Assembly: GCA_003344405.1 (NCBI GenBank)
Contig: NOWV01000044.1
Location: forward strand, 186,001 to 250,000
Length of the DNA stretch: 64,000 nt
Source: Trichoplax sp. H2
Taxonomy: Eukaryota; Placozoa; Uniplacotomia; Trichoplacea
Direction: 5' to 3'
The stretch's first letter is position 1; each line of letters opens with the position of its first letter. Below are positions 29,774-43,967 of this stretch, piece after piece. Both the position numbers and the translations under genes were made by a program. The notes beneath the pieces are model-generated. The model saw only the letters and a program-made list of their open reading frames with translations, made no database searches and was not told where the DNA came from.

Positions 29774-31301
29774 ATGGCTAACTCTGTCAAGATCAAAGGT
29801 ATGACGTCAACACCTAAGCAGAAGAAGAAAAAGACATCACCTACTATTTCTCCTGCTAGTCGCAATATTCGCGTGCCTACAGGTCATCTCATCATCAGCG
29901 ATAAATATAACGATAGTCGCAGTATTATACAATTGCTAAAGGGTGAGCCGAATGATTGCTTTAGATATCATCTTTCATTTTCTGAATAGTAAAATCTTTT
30001 TCATCCTGTGTATTATATTGACGATGCATACGCGTATTTACATATCCAAAATTTTATCACTATCAGAGCAAATAAAAGTGGTTATAGAGAGCAACCTTGG
30101 ACTAATTGACTTCTACCCATCGCCAGGCTGCGGGGTCATTCACTTCAAAGAAAATGATATAATTGATACTACAGGATGGAAAGAGAAATTAAGAAAACTC
30201 ATGCAGGTATTCCATAGCTCATTCCATTATCTATGAGAAATAACCCACGTCGTACATGTACTGTAACGAGCAAAGATATGCTACACATAATATTTCTATA
30301 AAATTTTGATCTTGAGAAGGTTATAATAGGTTGTAAATACAATTAGAACTTTATACAAGTATACGTATTTATGAATGGCATTGTCGTGATATTCTAAAAT
30401 AATTGTACTAACTTGGTATTCTTAGTCACCTTTGAAAGTTATAATACTTGCGGAGAAAACCCTAACGAATAATCAATATTATGACCAACTGCAGACCTCT
30501 GCAGTAATTGAGTTTGGTATGGTGTTGTTACCCATACATTCAACGAACGATATCGCAAGTTACCTATCAAGTCTAGTAAGAATACACGTAGATACAGTAT
30601 TAGGGTATCATACTTCAGCTTTAACTACCACCTTATTATTTAATAGGTAAATCAAGCAACGAGGCCAGTTTATCATAATAAATTTCTTGTAAAAAGAAAG
30701 CCGGAACCTATTAACCAAGCTGTAGTATCTACGTTAAAGCTCCTACCTAGCGTCGGTGAAACTAAGGCAAGGTTGCTTCTAAATCGCTTTCACAGTAAGT
30801 TTAATGTGTGGATATGCCACTTAACGGGGATAGGTTCAGAATGTTACCTACTTAGCCGTCATAATAAAATTTCTGATATAATGATGCAAGCATTCAATCT
30901 CATTTAATTAAACTAAATACAGGTATTGCTGGGATTTCTCATGCTTCTGTTGAGGTAGGCAGTTGTGTATAATGTTGAAAAAACTATAAAATGAGAGCTG
31001 GTCACGTTTATTATCCACTTATGTAAACTATATCAATAGTCTTAGCTATGGAATTTAGTATATGGCCAAACTGTTCGTACTCTTTTCATTTCCACGCTAA
31101 AAATAATACTAAAGGCTTTTACTCGTATTTAAAAGTTATTGACTAACGATACAGAAATTATTTATAATTTAATTAATGATCCATACTGGAGACTCAGTCG
31201 CTGTCAACCCTAACTTCTTAAAATTTTCCGAAACTGCTACTTAGGAACTAGCGGAAGTTATTGGCAGTTCCAGTGCTGTAGCTGTAAAAAAAGCATTTTA
31301 A
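29774..31301 (+). CDS. FAAP24: Fanconi anaemia core complex-associated protein FAAP24, 6 exons
   Basis: DNA-binding partner of FANCM that helps load the Fanconi core complex on crosslinked or branched DNA. Exons: 29774-29942, 30067-30206, 30426-30575, 30647-30794, 30923-30954, 31245-31301. Phases agree throughout and give 231 residues against about 215 in human. A basic Lys-rich N-terminal extension (about 1-30) precedes VPTGHLII (34-41), the start of the XPF-like fold. Then come IKVVIESNLGLIDFYPSPGC, VIILAEKT and the family block EFGMVLLPIHS. The C-terminal tandem helix-hairpin-helix is visible as LLPSVGETKARLLLNRF (about 185-201) and SIAGISHASVEELAEVIG (203-220). The XPF catalytic ERK-type triad is not seen, as expected for this pseudonuclease. 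The third intron is only 71 bp. Start choice: first ATG in a good frame before the conserved block. The gene appears intact and lies divergent to TENT4, 2.7 kb away. Confidence 0.93.
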
Positions 31302-34300
31302 CAAAACATAATATTAATCGCCTATATTGGTGCCACAAGTGTGCTGTAATGGAAAGCTGTCATGCTCATTTGATTTATACAAGGAATTATATTGTCTGGT
31401 GGGTTATCGTGTAAGGTTTGTCTGAAGATATCGTTTCCATTAACTGCCGTATCGAAATTAACAACGAAAGGTTTATAGCTTTACGAGCAGGCTACGTAAA
31501 TTTAATATACCGCTTTTTATAACTTTTACCATAATGTATAGTGTATTATGCAGTCGTAATATACTATACTGCTATTCCTCGTCTACCAAATATCCAACGT
31601 GGTAATCAATAACTTTAGTCAACCCGAAATTTTAGCTTACGTATCACTTACTGCGAATCAGTGTAAATATTCATTTATGTTATGTATGATATAAGACCTC
31701 TGATGATCTTCTAAATAGATAGATTACTCTCATAAATTTTTGACATGGTATAGTAGAATAAATATCTAGTAAAATCATTCTCGATCAGTAACTGATATTA
31801 AATATTCTGTAGCAAATTTTTGAGCGTCGGGTGAAAATTTGTTCATTGTATTTAAGCTATTTCAATTCCATAAAATTTCGTTATTATTAAAACGTCGTTC
31901 TCTTAAAAATGTCATAAGTTATCAATTGAATTACATTAATTTACTACGAATTAAACATCATCATTATTTATCGATTTTATCAGGTTGTTTTGATCGGTTG
32001 TACATGTACTTCTTACCTGCTGTATAACTGCATCAAATTGCTGTTAGGAGGCGTTTACTTCTCAGATTGAATTTTTTACCTTCCAATACTCAATTAGCTA
32101 TTCATAGCTCATTAATAATTATAATGATTATTCCCATAAATTACCGTAAGAATTTAAACGAAATTGTGTGAATGATTATAAAAGTTATACTTGCATATAA
32201 ATTATTAGCTATCCAACTTCCTTATTTACTATTTATGGTACGGTCTATTAAGCCACATAATTTTTATTGCATCAGAAGATGTATCGTATAATTGCATCTT
32301 AATTGTATATGGAATGGATAAGGGATGTTTCCGCTTAGACGGCTTTTGGACATTAACCTACAAAGGTTTGAACCCCATAATACTATCCTTCACGCTGTTA
32401 CACAGCTACTTCCCAATTTGAAGTGACTCATTTCTGTACAGGATTGTGCGTTGTTCATAGTATTACCTTGTAGGTATGACTTCCGTTGGTGTTTGACATC
32501 GAATTTGTTCTTTTATAAGCCATTTCTTAACATCTGTTTAATAAAAGTGTCTAATTGATTCATACATGTAACATATGATAAGTGATTATTTGTTATCAAT
32601 TCCAGTAAAATATGCTTGATATACAATAATTTAAAATATAATGATATAAATTAATTATTTTATTAATAACTTAAGTGTACGCAACCTACCGTATTTTATA
32701 AATGCTCATTATTTACGAAATGACTAAGTATAATTCCGAAATCAAGGGTTTGTGTAAGAACTTAGGCACATGTATCCAATTTCAACATCATCCAGTATAC
32801 CCTTAATATTATTGCTTTTATATGAATAGCTTAATTGCTCTAGAATGCAGAGAGATCAGATACTTTGTTGTGCAATAGAAATTGGGTAATTGAATATTGA
32901 ACATGATCATATCCAAGTACTGCTTATTTTATCGCTATACAATAAAGTAGGTGATTTAGAATAAAGTATTAGAAGGGTAGAAAATATAAATATTAATTAA
33001 TACATTACATTCTATTTCAAGCCGCTTTAATCAACTCTAAACGACCTACAAACGGAAACGAAATAAATAATAAATTTTTTCTTTAATTCGCAGAAATTTT
33101 TATTAACATTGAAATCAAACAGATCTTTAATATTTAAAGGTTTTGAATGCAACCTTAAATATAACAATTGGTAAATAACTATCTGAGGTAGCAGCAATCA
33201 CAATTTCAAGAAATACACTAGTAAGAGTCGTTTATTATAATACTGTATGCAAAAACGAATCAATCTTGATGTTAATTGATTGTAATTTCGATATGGCAAG
33301 TATTCTAATGATATGTTCGATATCCATTATACAGCGTACAGTAGAATAGTATTTGTAGGCTTTACTAGGCATTTAAAGAGATTTACTGATAAACAGCTAA
33401 TCATATTTATTCTACGCTGGCTAATTCCAATCAATGAATGAAACTAGATAGTTTTAAATGAGAAAAGGCCTCATTCATATTAATAGGAATGATGATGATG
33501 CAAAAAACTGAAAGATCGTATTGCACTTCCTTAATTATAGAAGTTAAGATTGATATGCAAATGAAGCAAAGTATAGTTCATATTTTGAGCTGATAGAAAG
33601 ACTACAGCAAACATACAATTCTAGAAAAGTAAAAATTGCATATAAGAATTTATAAAATAATGAAATCAACTTCTTGGCTAATTATTATGGTCGCCGTAAT
33701 GATTACATAATTAATTTTATTGTATGGATTCATATGTGTTAAAATTTAAGAAACACTCCATGAACTTCATGAACTCTAACGCCCGTAAAACAGGCAAAAT
33801 GATAATCATCGCATCATTAAAATAATGCTCGGCAAGTTAATTGATTAAATTTTATATTAGCTTTTGCAACGAATATCTATTAATTAAATTGATGATGTAG
33901 TTTTAATAAATTGCTATTCGACTTTATATTTGCGATTGTCGTATTAAGTACTTTAGTTAAGTGATTAAGAAATAATTTAATATACAGTACGAGTATAAAT
34001 ATAATGTAAGACACTCTATCATATTAAATCCTATAAATCCTTTCATAACATCATATACAGTATATCCATAAATCCTTTTTTATTATGAAATAGTAAGTAT
34101 TACAGATGTTATTTTGCACTATTGCATTAAAAAATAACTGTAATTCTATATGGCTAGTGTGTTGCTCTGTAATTATTCATAGCATCAGAGATAATTTATT
34201 ATTTAAACGCATCCAACTTTATCGTTTAAAATATTGCTGAAACATCTCACAGGAGATAGACTTTGTTCTTAACAATGAATAAAATGTACCAGTTCCTGAT

Positions 34301-37300
34301 AACTTATATACCGTAAGATGTTGTCAATTTTTCTACAATATTCATTATCATCTACTACATTGTTTACATTTTGTGTAGTACTATAGTACATTATTGCTGC
34401 TGTTGTTAGTTATTCCACCTTAGACTATTTTGTATTATACTAAATGAAAAATATGCGAGCAGCCAGTTCAGTTTAACGCGGTATTCATAACATCTATAGC
34501 TTTCAAAAATTACAATCGTAAATCTATTCGATAAATTACGAATTTAATCATTTTAGGCTGGCTATAGACTACCATAGGCTAAATTAGTTTAGTTCATAAT
34601 GCACAAGTCTATTTGGTCTTACATAAAGTCACTTTTTTCAGCAACTTTTCTATTGCGGAGAAAATTTTATGCGGTCATTATTTATTAAATCTATGATTAT
34701 ACCTGGATATTATGGCATAAACTATAGTATTCTCTCGTATTTTTCTTGTTAATATACTCATCTGTTCCTGTTTGCTAATTTTTTCTATCTTTATGGAACT
34801 GCTACCAATATGTGAACGCCCGTAGATTTCTCGTTACAATGGTACATGGTCGATATTTTTGGGTCTTCTTCTATCTCGAACTACTTATCAAGAGTAATTC
34901 CCTGTGACAGTTATGAACTTTTTCCTTAATTTCACGGCAGAAGTGCTTTGGAACATCTCCTTATGCATAAACGATAAATAACGAACTCTCTTTATTACGA
35001 AAAGTAACTCACTTCCATCTACCTTCTATCTATATTTGCGAACAGTTACAATTTGTATATATATATACATACGAAGAAATTAATATTAATAAACGACACG
35101 GCTGTCGTATATTCTTAAATCTAGATTTATATCGTTTTATACTCTATTTTTAAAATACGTTTCAGTGCACATATAACACGACGCAGTCATGATCAGAACA
35201 CGATCTAACCTTTGAGCTCTCTTTTAAATTAGGCATCTAACTAATTCACTTGACCTTACTAGAAAATGAATTAGTTTTACAATCTACAACTTAACGACAA
35301 CCTACCAACTGTGTAACGATCAATACAATATGTTTACACTTAACGTTGGCCCTTTTCGTGATGATAGGAACAAAAGGGTTTCATTTACAGAAATGAAGTT
35401 AATAAAGCTATCTTACAAATGATTAATTTCCTAGCTCACAAATAGATAAAATGATTATGTTTTCTACCTTTGTAATTGATATTCTTGCATTAGACATACT
35501 ATTATTAGTTCTAGCACCCATTGTTGTTTAATGTCTTGTAGTCCATTACAGCTTTATTTATGAACGAATAGATTTTTCATATATATACAGCAGATTTTTA
35601 CGTAAACATATTATTATTTACATTTTCAAACACATATACATTTTATAGCATACTAAGACAGTAACATGATTTTATTTTTAGTATTGGATCAAAGTAATCT
35701 GTTACTAGACAAGGACACCTAGCTGCAATCTTAATATTTGATATAATCTGATGCTATGCATAGTAAAAACTACCAAAATATTAATACTGCTGAAGCCGGC
35801 TATTTGTAGTCATTATTTTGTAACTAATTTTATAATTTTAGTAAAATACGTACAAAGGAAATAACGATCATAAAAGTAAATTCTATCAAAATACTGCATT
35901 TTCTGCTTATCTGTACATTAAAGTCTAAGTTAAGTTATAATTTCACCCATGGATACATTTGTAATCATTAATTTTATTCATTTTATACCAAAATTATCTA
36001 TATAAATTAGTCTTAAGACATATGAGGTGGTCATCCTTTATCATCTTTATATTACAGCAAAGGGCTATTTACAATTTTAGATCTATCATTCTATGCTTTT
36101 AGCGCAGATCAAAAATTATGCCTTATTGTTCTATTCATCGATATTAATAGGTATAAAAGCATTAGAGGTGTAACTATCTAAATCGATCCACCATTATTAT
36201 GATAGCCGAGGCTTGCAGCTAGAATTGACAATAATGGCGATTGTAAAAATTAATTAATGGATACTATATCTTAAATTGATGATGATGACGTTAATGGATA
36301 GAGTAAATAAACCTACTTGTAAATTGTTAACAGCTTTCTTTTTAAGCCGTACGATGTTCACTATTGATTCGTTTGTGTTAACATTCTAAAGAGAATTGTT
36401 AAATAAATTTAAAATTTAATTAGATATACTTTTTACCGCAAAATATCAATATTTGATAATGATGGGTTTGAGGTTCATTCTAATCAATAATATTTTGACG
36501 TATTGTAGCTGTTGAAAGAAATCGACATAAATTACTATCTTAACACTATTATTAAATTATGCAAAGTAAACATGATTCTTTACAATTGTTTTAATTAATA
36601 TTAAATGCTATCAAGCATTAAATTATTGAACCATTAATTATCAATTGAAGGTAGAAGTCACTTAATAAATCAAGCAGGACCGTAACCTTTTAGAAATGTG
36701 ATATCTATCTGATAACAAATACTCGCGGTGTAAAACTCTGACTGTTGGTCTGGAATTGAAAGTGAAGGTAGTTGTAGCTTGATAGTCATTTCAAAGCATT
36801 AATTATTAAGTACTTCAACCAACAAATAGCTTTGAATTTATAAGTATTTCGTTATCAAAATATTAGCGTTCCGTGAATGTTAATAATAGCGATAAAACTT
36901 TATAGGGAAATTGGACTTGGGTTAGAATTGGCACAATTGAAATCGAAAACGCTTCAATGAAAAAATAAAATCCATTAAGATCCGTGTTATTGTCTTGCTT
37001 ATGAAAACAGAAAAGCAAACAAGTCTTATACGCCTAGCTTCTGACAGTACCATAATATATTCAACTGCTTAATTAATACAAAATAGGACTATTACAAATG
37101 CACTCACACGATCGAAATTTTATGGCTTAAATAATTATAACTTGATAGAATCCTATAAAAATTCCATTTACATACTGATAATATAGTCATCAATACGGAG
37201 TTGAACCAGCTTATGAATACAAAAGTGATAATGATGTAGCTAATAAAGAAAGTTCATTTTGTTTGTAGAAAAAATTTAAAACGATTAATTTATGCGGTGA

Positions 37301-39230
37301 TGAAAAGGTAAAGCAATACTACTTATAGCACAGTCAAAAAAATATTGACGAAAAGCAATGACCCGTATTGAAGTCGTCCTAAAAGTTAAATACTTGTTCA
37401 ATAGAAAAGAAACTCGATATTTCATATGCGTATACCGCAGTAGCTATCTACTTAAATCATTTCTAGATCATCACTGCCGGTTCAATGGTTAATTTTGATG
37501 GAGTAAATAAAATGTATTGCATCAATAATTGCATAATTAATATAGCAAAAGAGATATAGAGGAAAATAGAATAACACTTTCTGAAACCTGCTGACATTTC
37601 CAGACTATGCTTAAATATGCAATAGATCGAAATAAATCAATTAAGTTTGAAAAATAAATAGTAAGATTGGATTAATACGGTACTGTAATATTAAAATTTA
37701 TGTTCGAATGAAATATTATTGGCGAAATTTTTAATTATACGCGTATTGCGCTTTCCATTTAATTAAATATTCAGATCGAGCATGATAGAAGATTGTTCGA
37801 AATGGTATATGGGTAGTGAGAAAATTAACTGCTTTTCAGTTGGGAAGGATCTGAAGATAAATAAAATTTATAAGTAATACTAGTTAACGGAAGGAAAATC
37901 ATAGCATTACTTTTTTGTAGAAAGGAAGCGATTATATTCAGCCATTTACATATAATCAATGTATCCTTTAAGATGGTTTTGATTACTTACAGAAAGGAGT
38001 AAGATCTTATAGAGCATGATAGAATAATGAAATCCCACTAGCAACAGAAATATTTGACTTTTTACATGGAAATTTACTGGCTAGGTGAATACTGAGCCTG
38101 TATAGAAATGCCGTGAAAATTAATTATTTGCTATATATCATCTTGTAGCAATTCTATCCAAAAGCGTAATTTGCCTTGTATCTAGTACTAATATAACTCT
38201 TTTACTTGTTTACATCATTGAATCAAATGAGCATGACTTAAACAGTAAAACCGTTTTTCGAAATAAGCAGACAAGGTTCAAATTTCCAGACAGGATAAAT
38301 AAATTATGGCTGGAAAGGGAATTATTATTATTATTATTATCCTTTAGTAATAATAATTACTAAATTATTAAAATTTAGCTATAAGCAGGAGTATTCTATA
38401 GAATGCATTATGTCTAGCAGATTCTTATTAAATCAAGCTGTAGAACCGGTTAGGTAGAGTGAGGAATTATTTAAACTTGATTTTGCATCAAATAAACTAT
38501 TTCATAGACAATCATAGTAAATCTTGATGCTAGCCATTTGAAATTTATATTCTAGGGAGTAAACAGCAAAAATACATTAAATTTAGCCACAGAAAATATA
38601 ACATAATGAATTAACTCACTATTAGCTTTACGTCAACAACACAATTATACTTTGAGGTATCATTGGTAACTACTTTAAATTGGGGATGTATAATATTTCA
38701 ATATTGCTTGTATAGGTAATACCTAGAATGATAGCAATCTTTTAATGGCTTCACAAAATGAACAATAAAAATAAAAATTAGACGGATGATTTCTTAGAAT
38801 AGATCAGCATTAAAATCATTTCATTCCATCCCTTGTCGAGATACCACTGCTATCCTCATCCAATGCCTCCAGAAAATAAGTACTTTCTGTTAATGTAAAT
38901 TTCGCTACGGAATAAACATGACAGCGAATTAACTCTCAGTATCGATAACTCTATTAATATTAATTATCAGATATTATTAACAAAGAGTACAAATTAGAGC
39001 TTGTGTAGTTTTTAAATACTGTTTACAAGGGATAAAATATTAGATTGCAGTTAGTAAAATTTCATGAACGGCACAAAATTAACACTAAAGTAAACTTAGA
39101 TCGATAATTCACTTGGAATAATTCAGCTGATAAACTGCTTCCAACTTACAATATGTCCTGACACTTTCTTGTGGTACTAATCAAACAGCTATCGAAAACA
39201 ATATCTTTCCCCTTAGGCAATAATTAAGAT
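31302..39230. other. Gene desert, nothing recognised
   Basis: Almost 8 kb with very few open frames above 60 codons on either strand and no recognisable exon. It is more AT-rich than the genic parts. Short simple repeats occur: an AT tract near 35058 and an (ATT)n run near 38322-38340 followed by a taataataattac stretch that partly pairs back with it. No tRNA-like clover leaf was found by eye, but a covariance search could still find small RNAs. Confidence 0.5.
38322..38341. repeat. (ATT)n microsatellite
   Basis: Six to seven perfect ATT triplets, followed within about 10 bp by a TAATAATAAT stretch that is its approximate reverse complement, so a small hairpin is possible. Confidence 0.8.
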
Positions 39231-39290
39231 AGAATTTTTAATCAGATTTTATTATTATTGGTTTCGGAAACAAACAACCTGGAAGCAGAT

Positions 39291-40540
39291 TTCTATTTGG
39301 TTACGGATAAACTTCCATTCAGTTAACCGTTTACAGCATTAAATTAATTTATTGCTAACGTCTAGGGACAGTAGACTGTTACGGATTTGTATTTATTTTA
39401 TTATATTTGTTGCACCATTGCAGCACAGAAAGGAAGAAATTATCCACCTCTGAAAAGAAAAATAAAGTATAGGCGTCTGCCTGGAAGTAGATTCTATTCG
39501 ATTTTAGATAGCTTCGCATTCAGTTAATCTTTATGGCATTAAATCAATTATTATCATCTGGTACTAAACTGTTAAGGAATTGTATTTTATTACAGTCCTT
39601 TCGGTGCTGTTGTAGGTGTATAACAGGAATAGAAAAATAACGGAAATTATCCATCTATAAAAAGAAAAATAGGCTATGATTTTCACTCCGGAAGTAGATT
39701 CTATTCGATTATAGACAGTCTTGCTTCCTATTAACTCTTACAGTATTAAATCAATGACAAACGTCTAATAATATGAGACTGTGAAAATGATTACAATTTT
39801 ATCCTAGGCGTCATTATATAACCGATAAATAAAGAAATATCTAGCTATAAAAGGGAAAAAGAAGTCATAAACTTCGTCCTGGAAGTAGATTTATTTGATT
39901 TTAGGAAGCCTTGCATTCAGTTAACCATTACAGCATTAAGTCAATGAATAATATCTAGCAACAGTAAACTGTGAAAGTAATTGTAATCAGGTGCCATGAC
40001 GTGTCCGAAAAAACAAGAAATGAATTTCTGCCTGGAAGTAGATTCTATTTCTTTACCTTGTTGATAAGCAGGCGTTTAGTTAACTGTCACAGCATTAAAT
40101 CAAAGACCATCATGCCGTAAAGGTAAACTGTGCAGATAATTGCCTCCACCATACAATAAATATGTTACGACCGAAAAATAGGGAAATTATCCAGGTATAA
40201 AGATAAGCTGTAAATTTTACTTACAGTATTACATCAATGACTAACATCTACTAATAGGAATTTGTGATGATGATATCATTGTCATTATCCTAGGCGCCTT
40301 TACATGACTGAAATTGGGGAAATTCTCCAGCTTTAAGTGGAAAATAAGCCGTGAATATCATCGTGAAAGTAGATTTTCTTCGATTATATATCATTATCGA
40401 TAGCTTTGCATTGAATGAACTCTTACAGCATTTAATCAATGACTAACATAGAAGGAACAGTAGACTGTAAAGGGAATTACAATTATCCTAGGCGCAATCC
40501 CATAGTTCAAAACTAGCGAAATCATCCCTCACCTAAATAA
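39291..40540. repeat. 150-205 bp satellite, about seven decaying units
   Basis: The marker ggaagtagattctattcgatttta recurs at 39291, 39483, 39690, 39891, 40034 and 40363, with truncated relatives in between (near 40215). It is followed in each unit by cattcagttaac..ttacagcattaaatcaatga, by a gtaaactgt block, by atcctaggcgcc, and by aattatccagctataaa. Unit length falls from about 205 to 143 bp along the array by internal deletion. The array runs directly into the 238-bp higher-order repeat. Confidence 0.85.
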
Positions 40541-41110
40541 CTAACTAAGCTGTGACTACAGCATTAAATGATTGACTAACATGGAGTAATAGTAAACTGG
40601 GAAGGCAATTGCAATTAGACTGGCGCCATTGCATGATTAAAAAAAATAGCGCAATCATCTAGCTTCTATATAAATAAGCTGTCAATACATCATTTCGATG
40701 TATGACCAAGATGGCAATTGCAATTATCCTATTCGCCATGGCATGACTGAAAAAAAGCGCAATTATCCAGCCTCGAAATAAATAAGCTGTAAATACAGCA
40801 TTAAATGATTGACTAACATGGAGTAATCGTAAACTGGGAAGGCAATTGCAATTCTACTGGCGCCATTGCATGATTAAAAAAAAATGGCGCAATCATCTAG
40901 CTTCTATATAAATAAGCTGTCAATACATCATTTCGATGTACGACCAAGATGGCAATTGCAATTATCCTATTCGCCATTGCATGACTGAAAAAATAGCGCA
41001 ATTATCCAGCCTCGAAATAAATAAGCTGTAAATACAGCATTAAATGAATGACTAACATGGAGTAACAGTAAAGTGTGAAGGCAATTCTAATTATTCTAGG
41101 CGCCATTTTC
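40541..41110. repeat. 238-bp higher-order repeat of two ~120-bp half-units
   Basis: acagcattaaatg.ttgactaacatggagtaa starts at 40558, 40795 and 41034 (237 and 239 bp apart). The first two 238-bp units are nearly identical and the third is partial. Each consists of two related halves: caattgcaatt..actggcgccattgcatgattaaaaaa, then caattgcaattatcctattcgccat.gcatgactgaaaaaa. The elements gcattaaatgattgactaac and ggcaattgcaatt are shared with the older satellite to the left, so the higher-order unit arose from it. Confidence 0.88.
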
Positions 41111-41230
41111 TGTCTTTAAAGAAAGACAGAAATTGTCCAGTGAGCGATCCAAAAAATAATCATAGGCAATGACGCCTTCAGCAATTCAATCACACCACTG
41201 CGTCAGACTATGCGTGTGCGTGTGACACGG

Positions 41231-41931
41231 CGTAGGTCGTCCCTTCAAATTCATTGGATTCACTCTTACCCATGATAAGCTACTGACCTACTTGGAGGAT
41301 CTTGCCGCATAAAACCAAGTACAATCGGTGAAGTTGAGTGTAATAACTGTATGATTTAGGGTGACTTCAGTCAGGGACCTTCAAGTGGATATTCTTACCT
41401 CACCTTCAGTTGAAACTTTGATATCACTATACTGAGTACAAGACTGACGCGTGGTCACATGATGACATAACGTAGGTCGTCCCTTCAAATTCATTGGACT
41501 CACTCTTACCCATAGTAAGCTACTGACCTACTTGGAGGATCTTGCCGCATAAAATCAAGGACAATCGGTGAAGTTGAGTGTAATAACTGTATGATTTAAT
41601 GTGACTTCAGTCAGGGACCTGCAAGTGGATATTCTTACCTCACCTTCAGTCGAAACTTTGCTATCACTATACAAGACTGACGCGTGGTCACATGATGACA
41701 CAACGTAGGTCGTCCCTTCAAATTCATTGGATTCACTCTTACCCATAGTAAGCTACTGACCTACTTGGAGGATCTTGCCGCATAAAACCAAGTACAATCG
41801 GTGAAGTTGAGTGTAATAACTGTATGATTTAAGGCGACTTCAGTCAGGGACCTGCAAGCGGATATTGTTACCAAACCTTCCAGTCGAAACTTTGGTATTC
41901 ACTATACAAGACTGACGCGTGGTCACATGAT
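41231..41931. repeat. Three tandem units of 232-240 bp
   Basis: cgtaggtcgtcccttcaaat starts units at 41231, 41471 and 41703. Units 1 and 2 match almost throughout; unit 3 begins to diverge near its end. Each unit ends with gactgacgcgtggtcacatgat, which contains the E-box-like TCACATGA (about 41454, 41688 and 41922). The sequence is visibly richer in G+C than both flanks and unrelated to the satellite just to the left. A 63-codon minus-strand frame at 41555-41746 lies inside a unit and has no known motif. Confidence 0.9.
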
Positions 41932-41934
41932 CAA

Positions 41935-43967
41935 GATCGGTTTGTTTTCCGTCATTGATAGAATCCTTTGAATGCACAATCGTAAAAAAGGAAGTTCGAA
42001 GGTATTTTAATGACTATTCGGCGGTAAAAGATGGAGCCGAGACAGAGATTATGAAGAGATTTTATCGTCATAGTTTCCTATTTTGCCTTAAAATAGGAAC
42101 TTTTTCTCTTTATGATGCAAGAATGCCATTGGTATCGATCTATGAAGGAATGAAGTCCGCTAATTTCAGTCTTAGCTGTATTTTGTGACCATTTGAATTC
42201 ATTTTTTACTTAGAATTCTTCCTTTGGTGTTAGTTCTACTATAACATAGAATTGTTTCAATTGCTCGTTTAAGTAGCTATCGTGAACGAGTGTTGCAATA
42301 GAGAGAAAAGTGGAGTACTGTAAAAGTATAAATTGAGGCAACAGTGAAGAAATGGCCAAAACATTTCATGCCGTGTTTGCCACAAGCAATACCACAGGAG
42401 TGACATTAAACTACCTAAATCCAATGAAGTATATCATCTGCAAATAACCTTAGTGAAGCATATACATCTATTGAGAATATTTTGTGGGATTTTCATCAAT
42501 GCATACAATACGTATAGAAAGCGACAACAATGTTGAATAGAAAATAGAGAAAATCTCAAAGTTCTTCTGCGTAACTATGGAAGGACTATTTCTATGCAAT
42601 GCCGGTAGAAGAGCATCGATTAAAACCGGAATTACTCGCTAAGGCGACGCTTTTTAATTGAATGAAATAGTTAAACTTTCCTGTCTGCAAATAAACTGTC
42701 AGAGTAATTAATTGTAGAAATATCTATAGTAGATCAAGTTAGCCCATAACCAGTAAAGTATTTTACTAGAAATAAATTATATAATTATAATCAGCTTAAC
42801 GACACGCACACGTGTGGTAGGTAGCAGTACGACGACGGATACATTCGAAACAACTACTACTGTACTGTGAACCAGTCTGAAATGATTTAAACTTTTTTTG
42901 GCCAGTCACGTAATTACAATCAATATTTGATGTATATCTAGATTAAGGTACTACTGTCATACGGTATTAACCGATATTTTTAATCTAGCATTATTAATGC
43001 AATGCAGGGACAGTTTTAGTCTCTGAATTTAATTTGCTCACAATAGCCGATTAGGCGCAATGAAATTAGAACCGAGAAAGAATAATGTTAACTTCATATT
43101 TTTATTCATTTTCAATATTTTGACGTTTAATGTTGTTCTATTGAATAATCAACCAGACAGCATGTTAAAATTGGCGTCTATTGACGACGTTAGATTAGCA
43201 GTAAATATTATCAAGTGTAATATAGATATTGAATTCAATAAATATTTCATCGGTTAAAATTATAACACTTTGGAATAACAGAAATTTTCTAGTGTTGCTG
43301 ATCATTTTGACATGTTGATTCCCTTTAACACAGGATTACGGCACACGACTAACCATATTGTCGCATGCCTTGATAAATTGAAAATTAACGGATTAAAAAT
43401 TAAATAGTATATTACTCAAGCATAAATGATGATCTTCGAATTAGATACAATGTGAAAAATCTTTTTAATTGAAAAATTAGATACATGGTATATAATTAAA
43501 TAACAGAATTATTGGCCATAATATTACAGGAGTAAGTTTTAGAAGTAGGGATAATGAAAATATGCCTGAGCTGGCTACGAAAAGTGTTAGTATTGACGAT
43601 CATAGTGAAAACTATGATACTAAATAAAAACTGTTCTGACGCAAGTGTTCGCTATGTATTACAGTTTGCTGCAATACAATGTATGATAGCGACTATAATA
43701 TATAGCCATTTTCTCTTTATTACCGCCTCTTTTCACTTTCTGACAAGATTAGCCCGAGCACTAGTAATCAAATATCTCTTTCCATCCAGATATCAGAGAG
43801 GTAGGAGAAATGCTTTTGGGCATAAGCGTATCTTTTAAATTGGTCACCGAAACCCTGTGATTTGCAGCCATTGCTAGCGCACACCATAGAATTTCTTCAT
43901 CTCCACTGAAACAATTTTCTGCTGTAGACTGCCACTTGAGTTATACGAGTAAGCTAGCATCCTTACT
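41935..43967. other. Intergenic with three small unassigned frames
   Basis: Plus-strand frames at 41955-42188 (77 codons), 43060-43257 (65) and 43554-43838 (94, hydrophobic and basic) have ATG starts but no recognised motif, no paired exons and no conserved-looking blocks. They may be chance frames. Confidence 0.35.
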
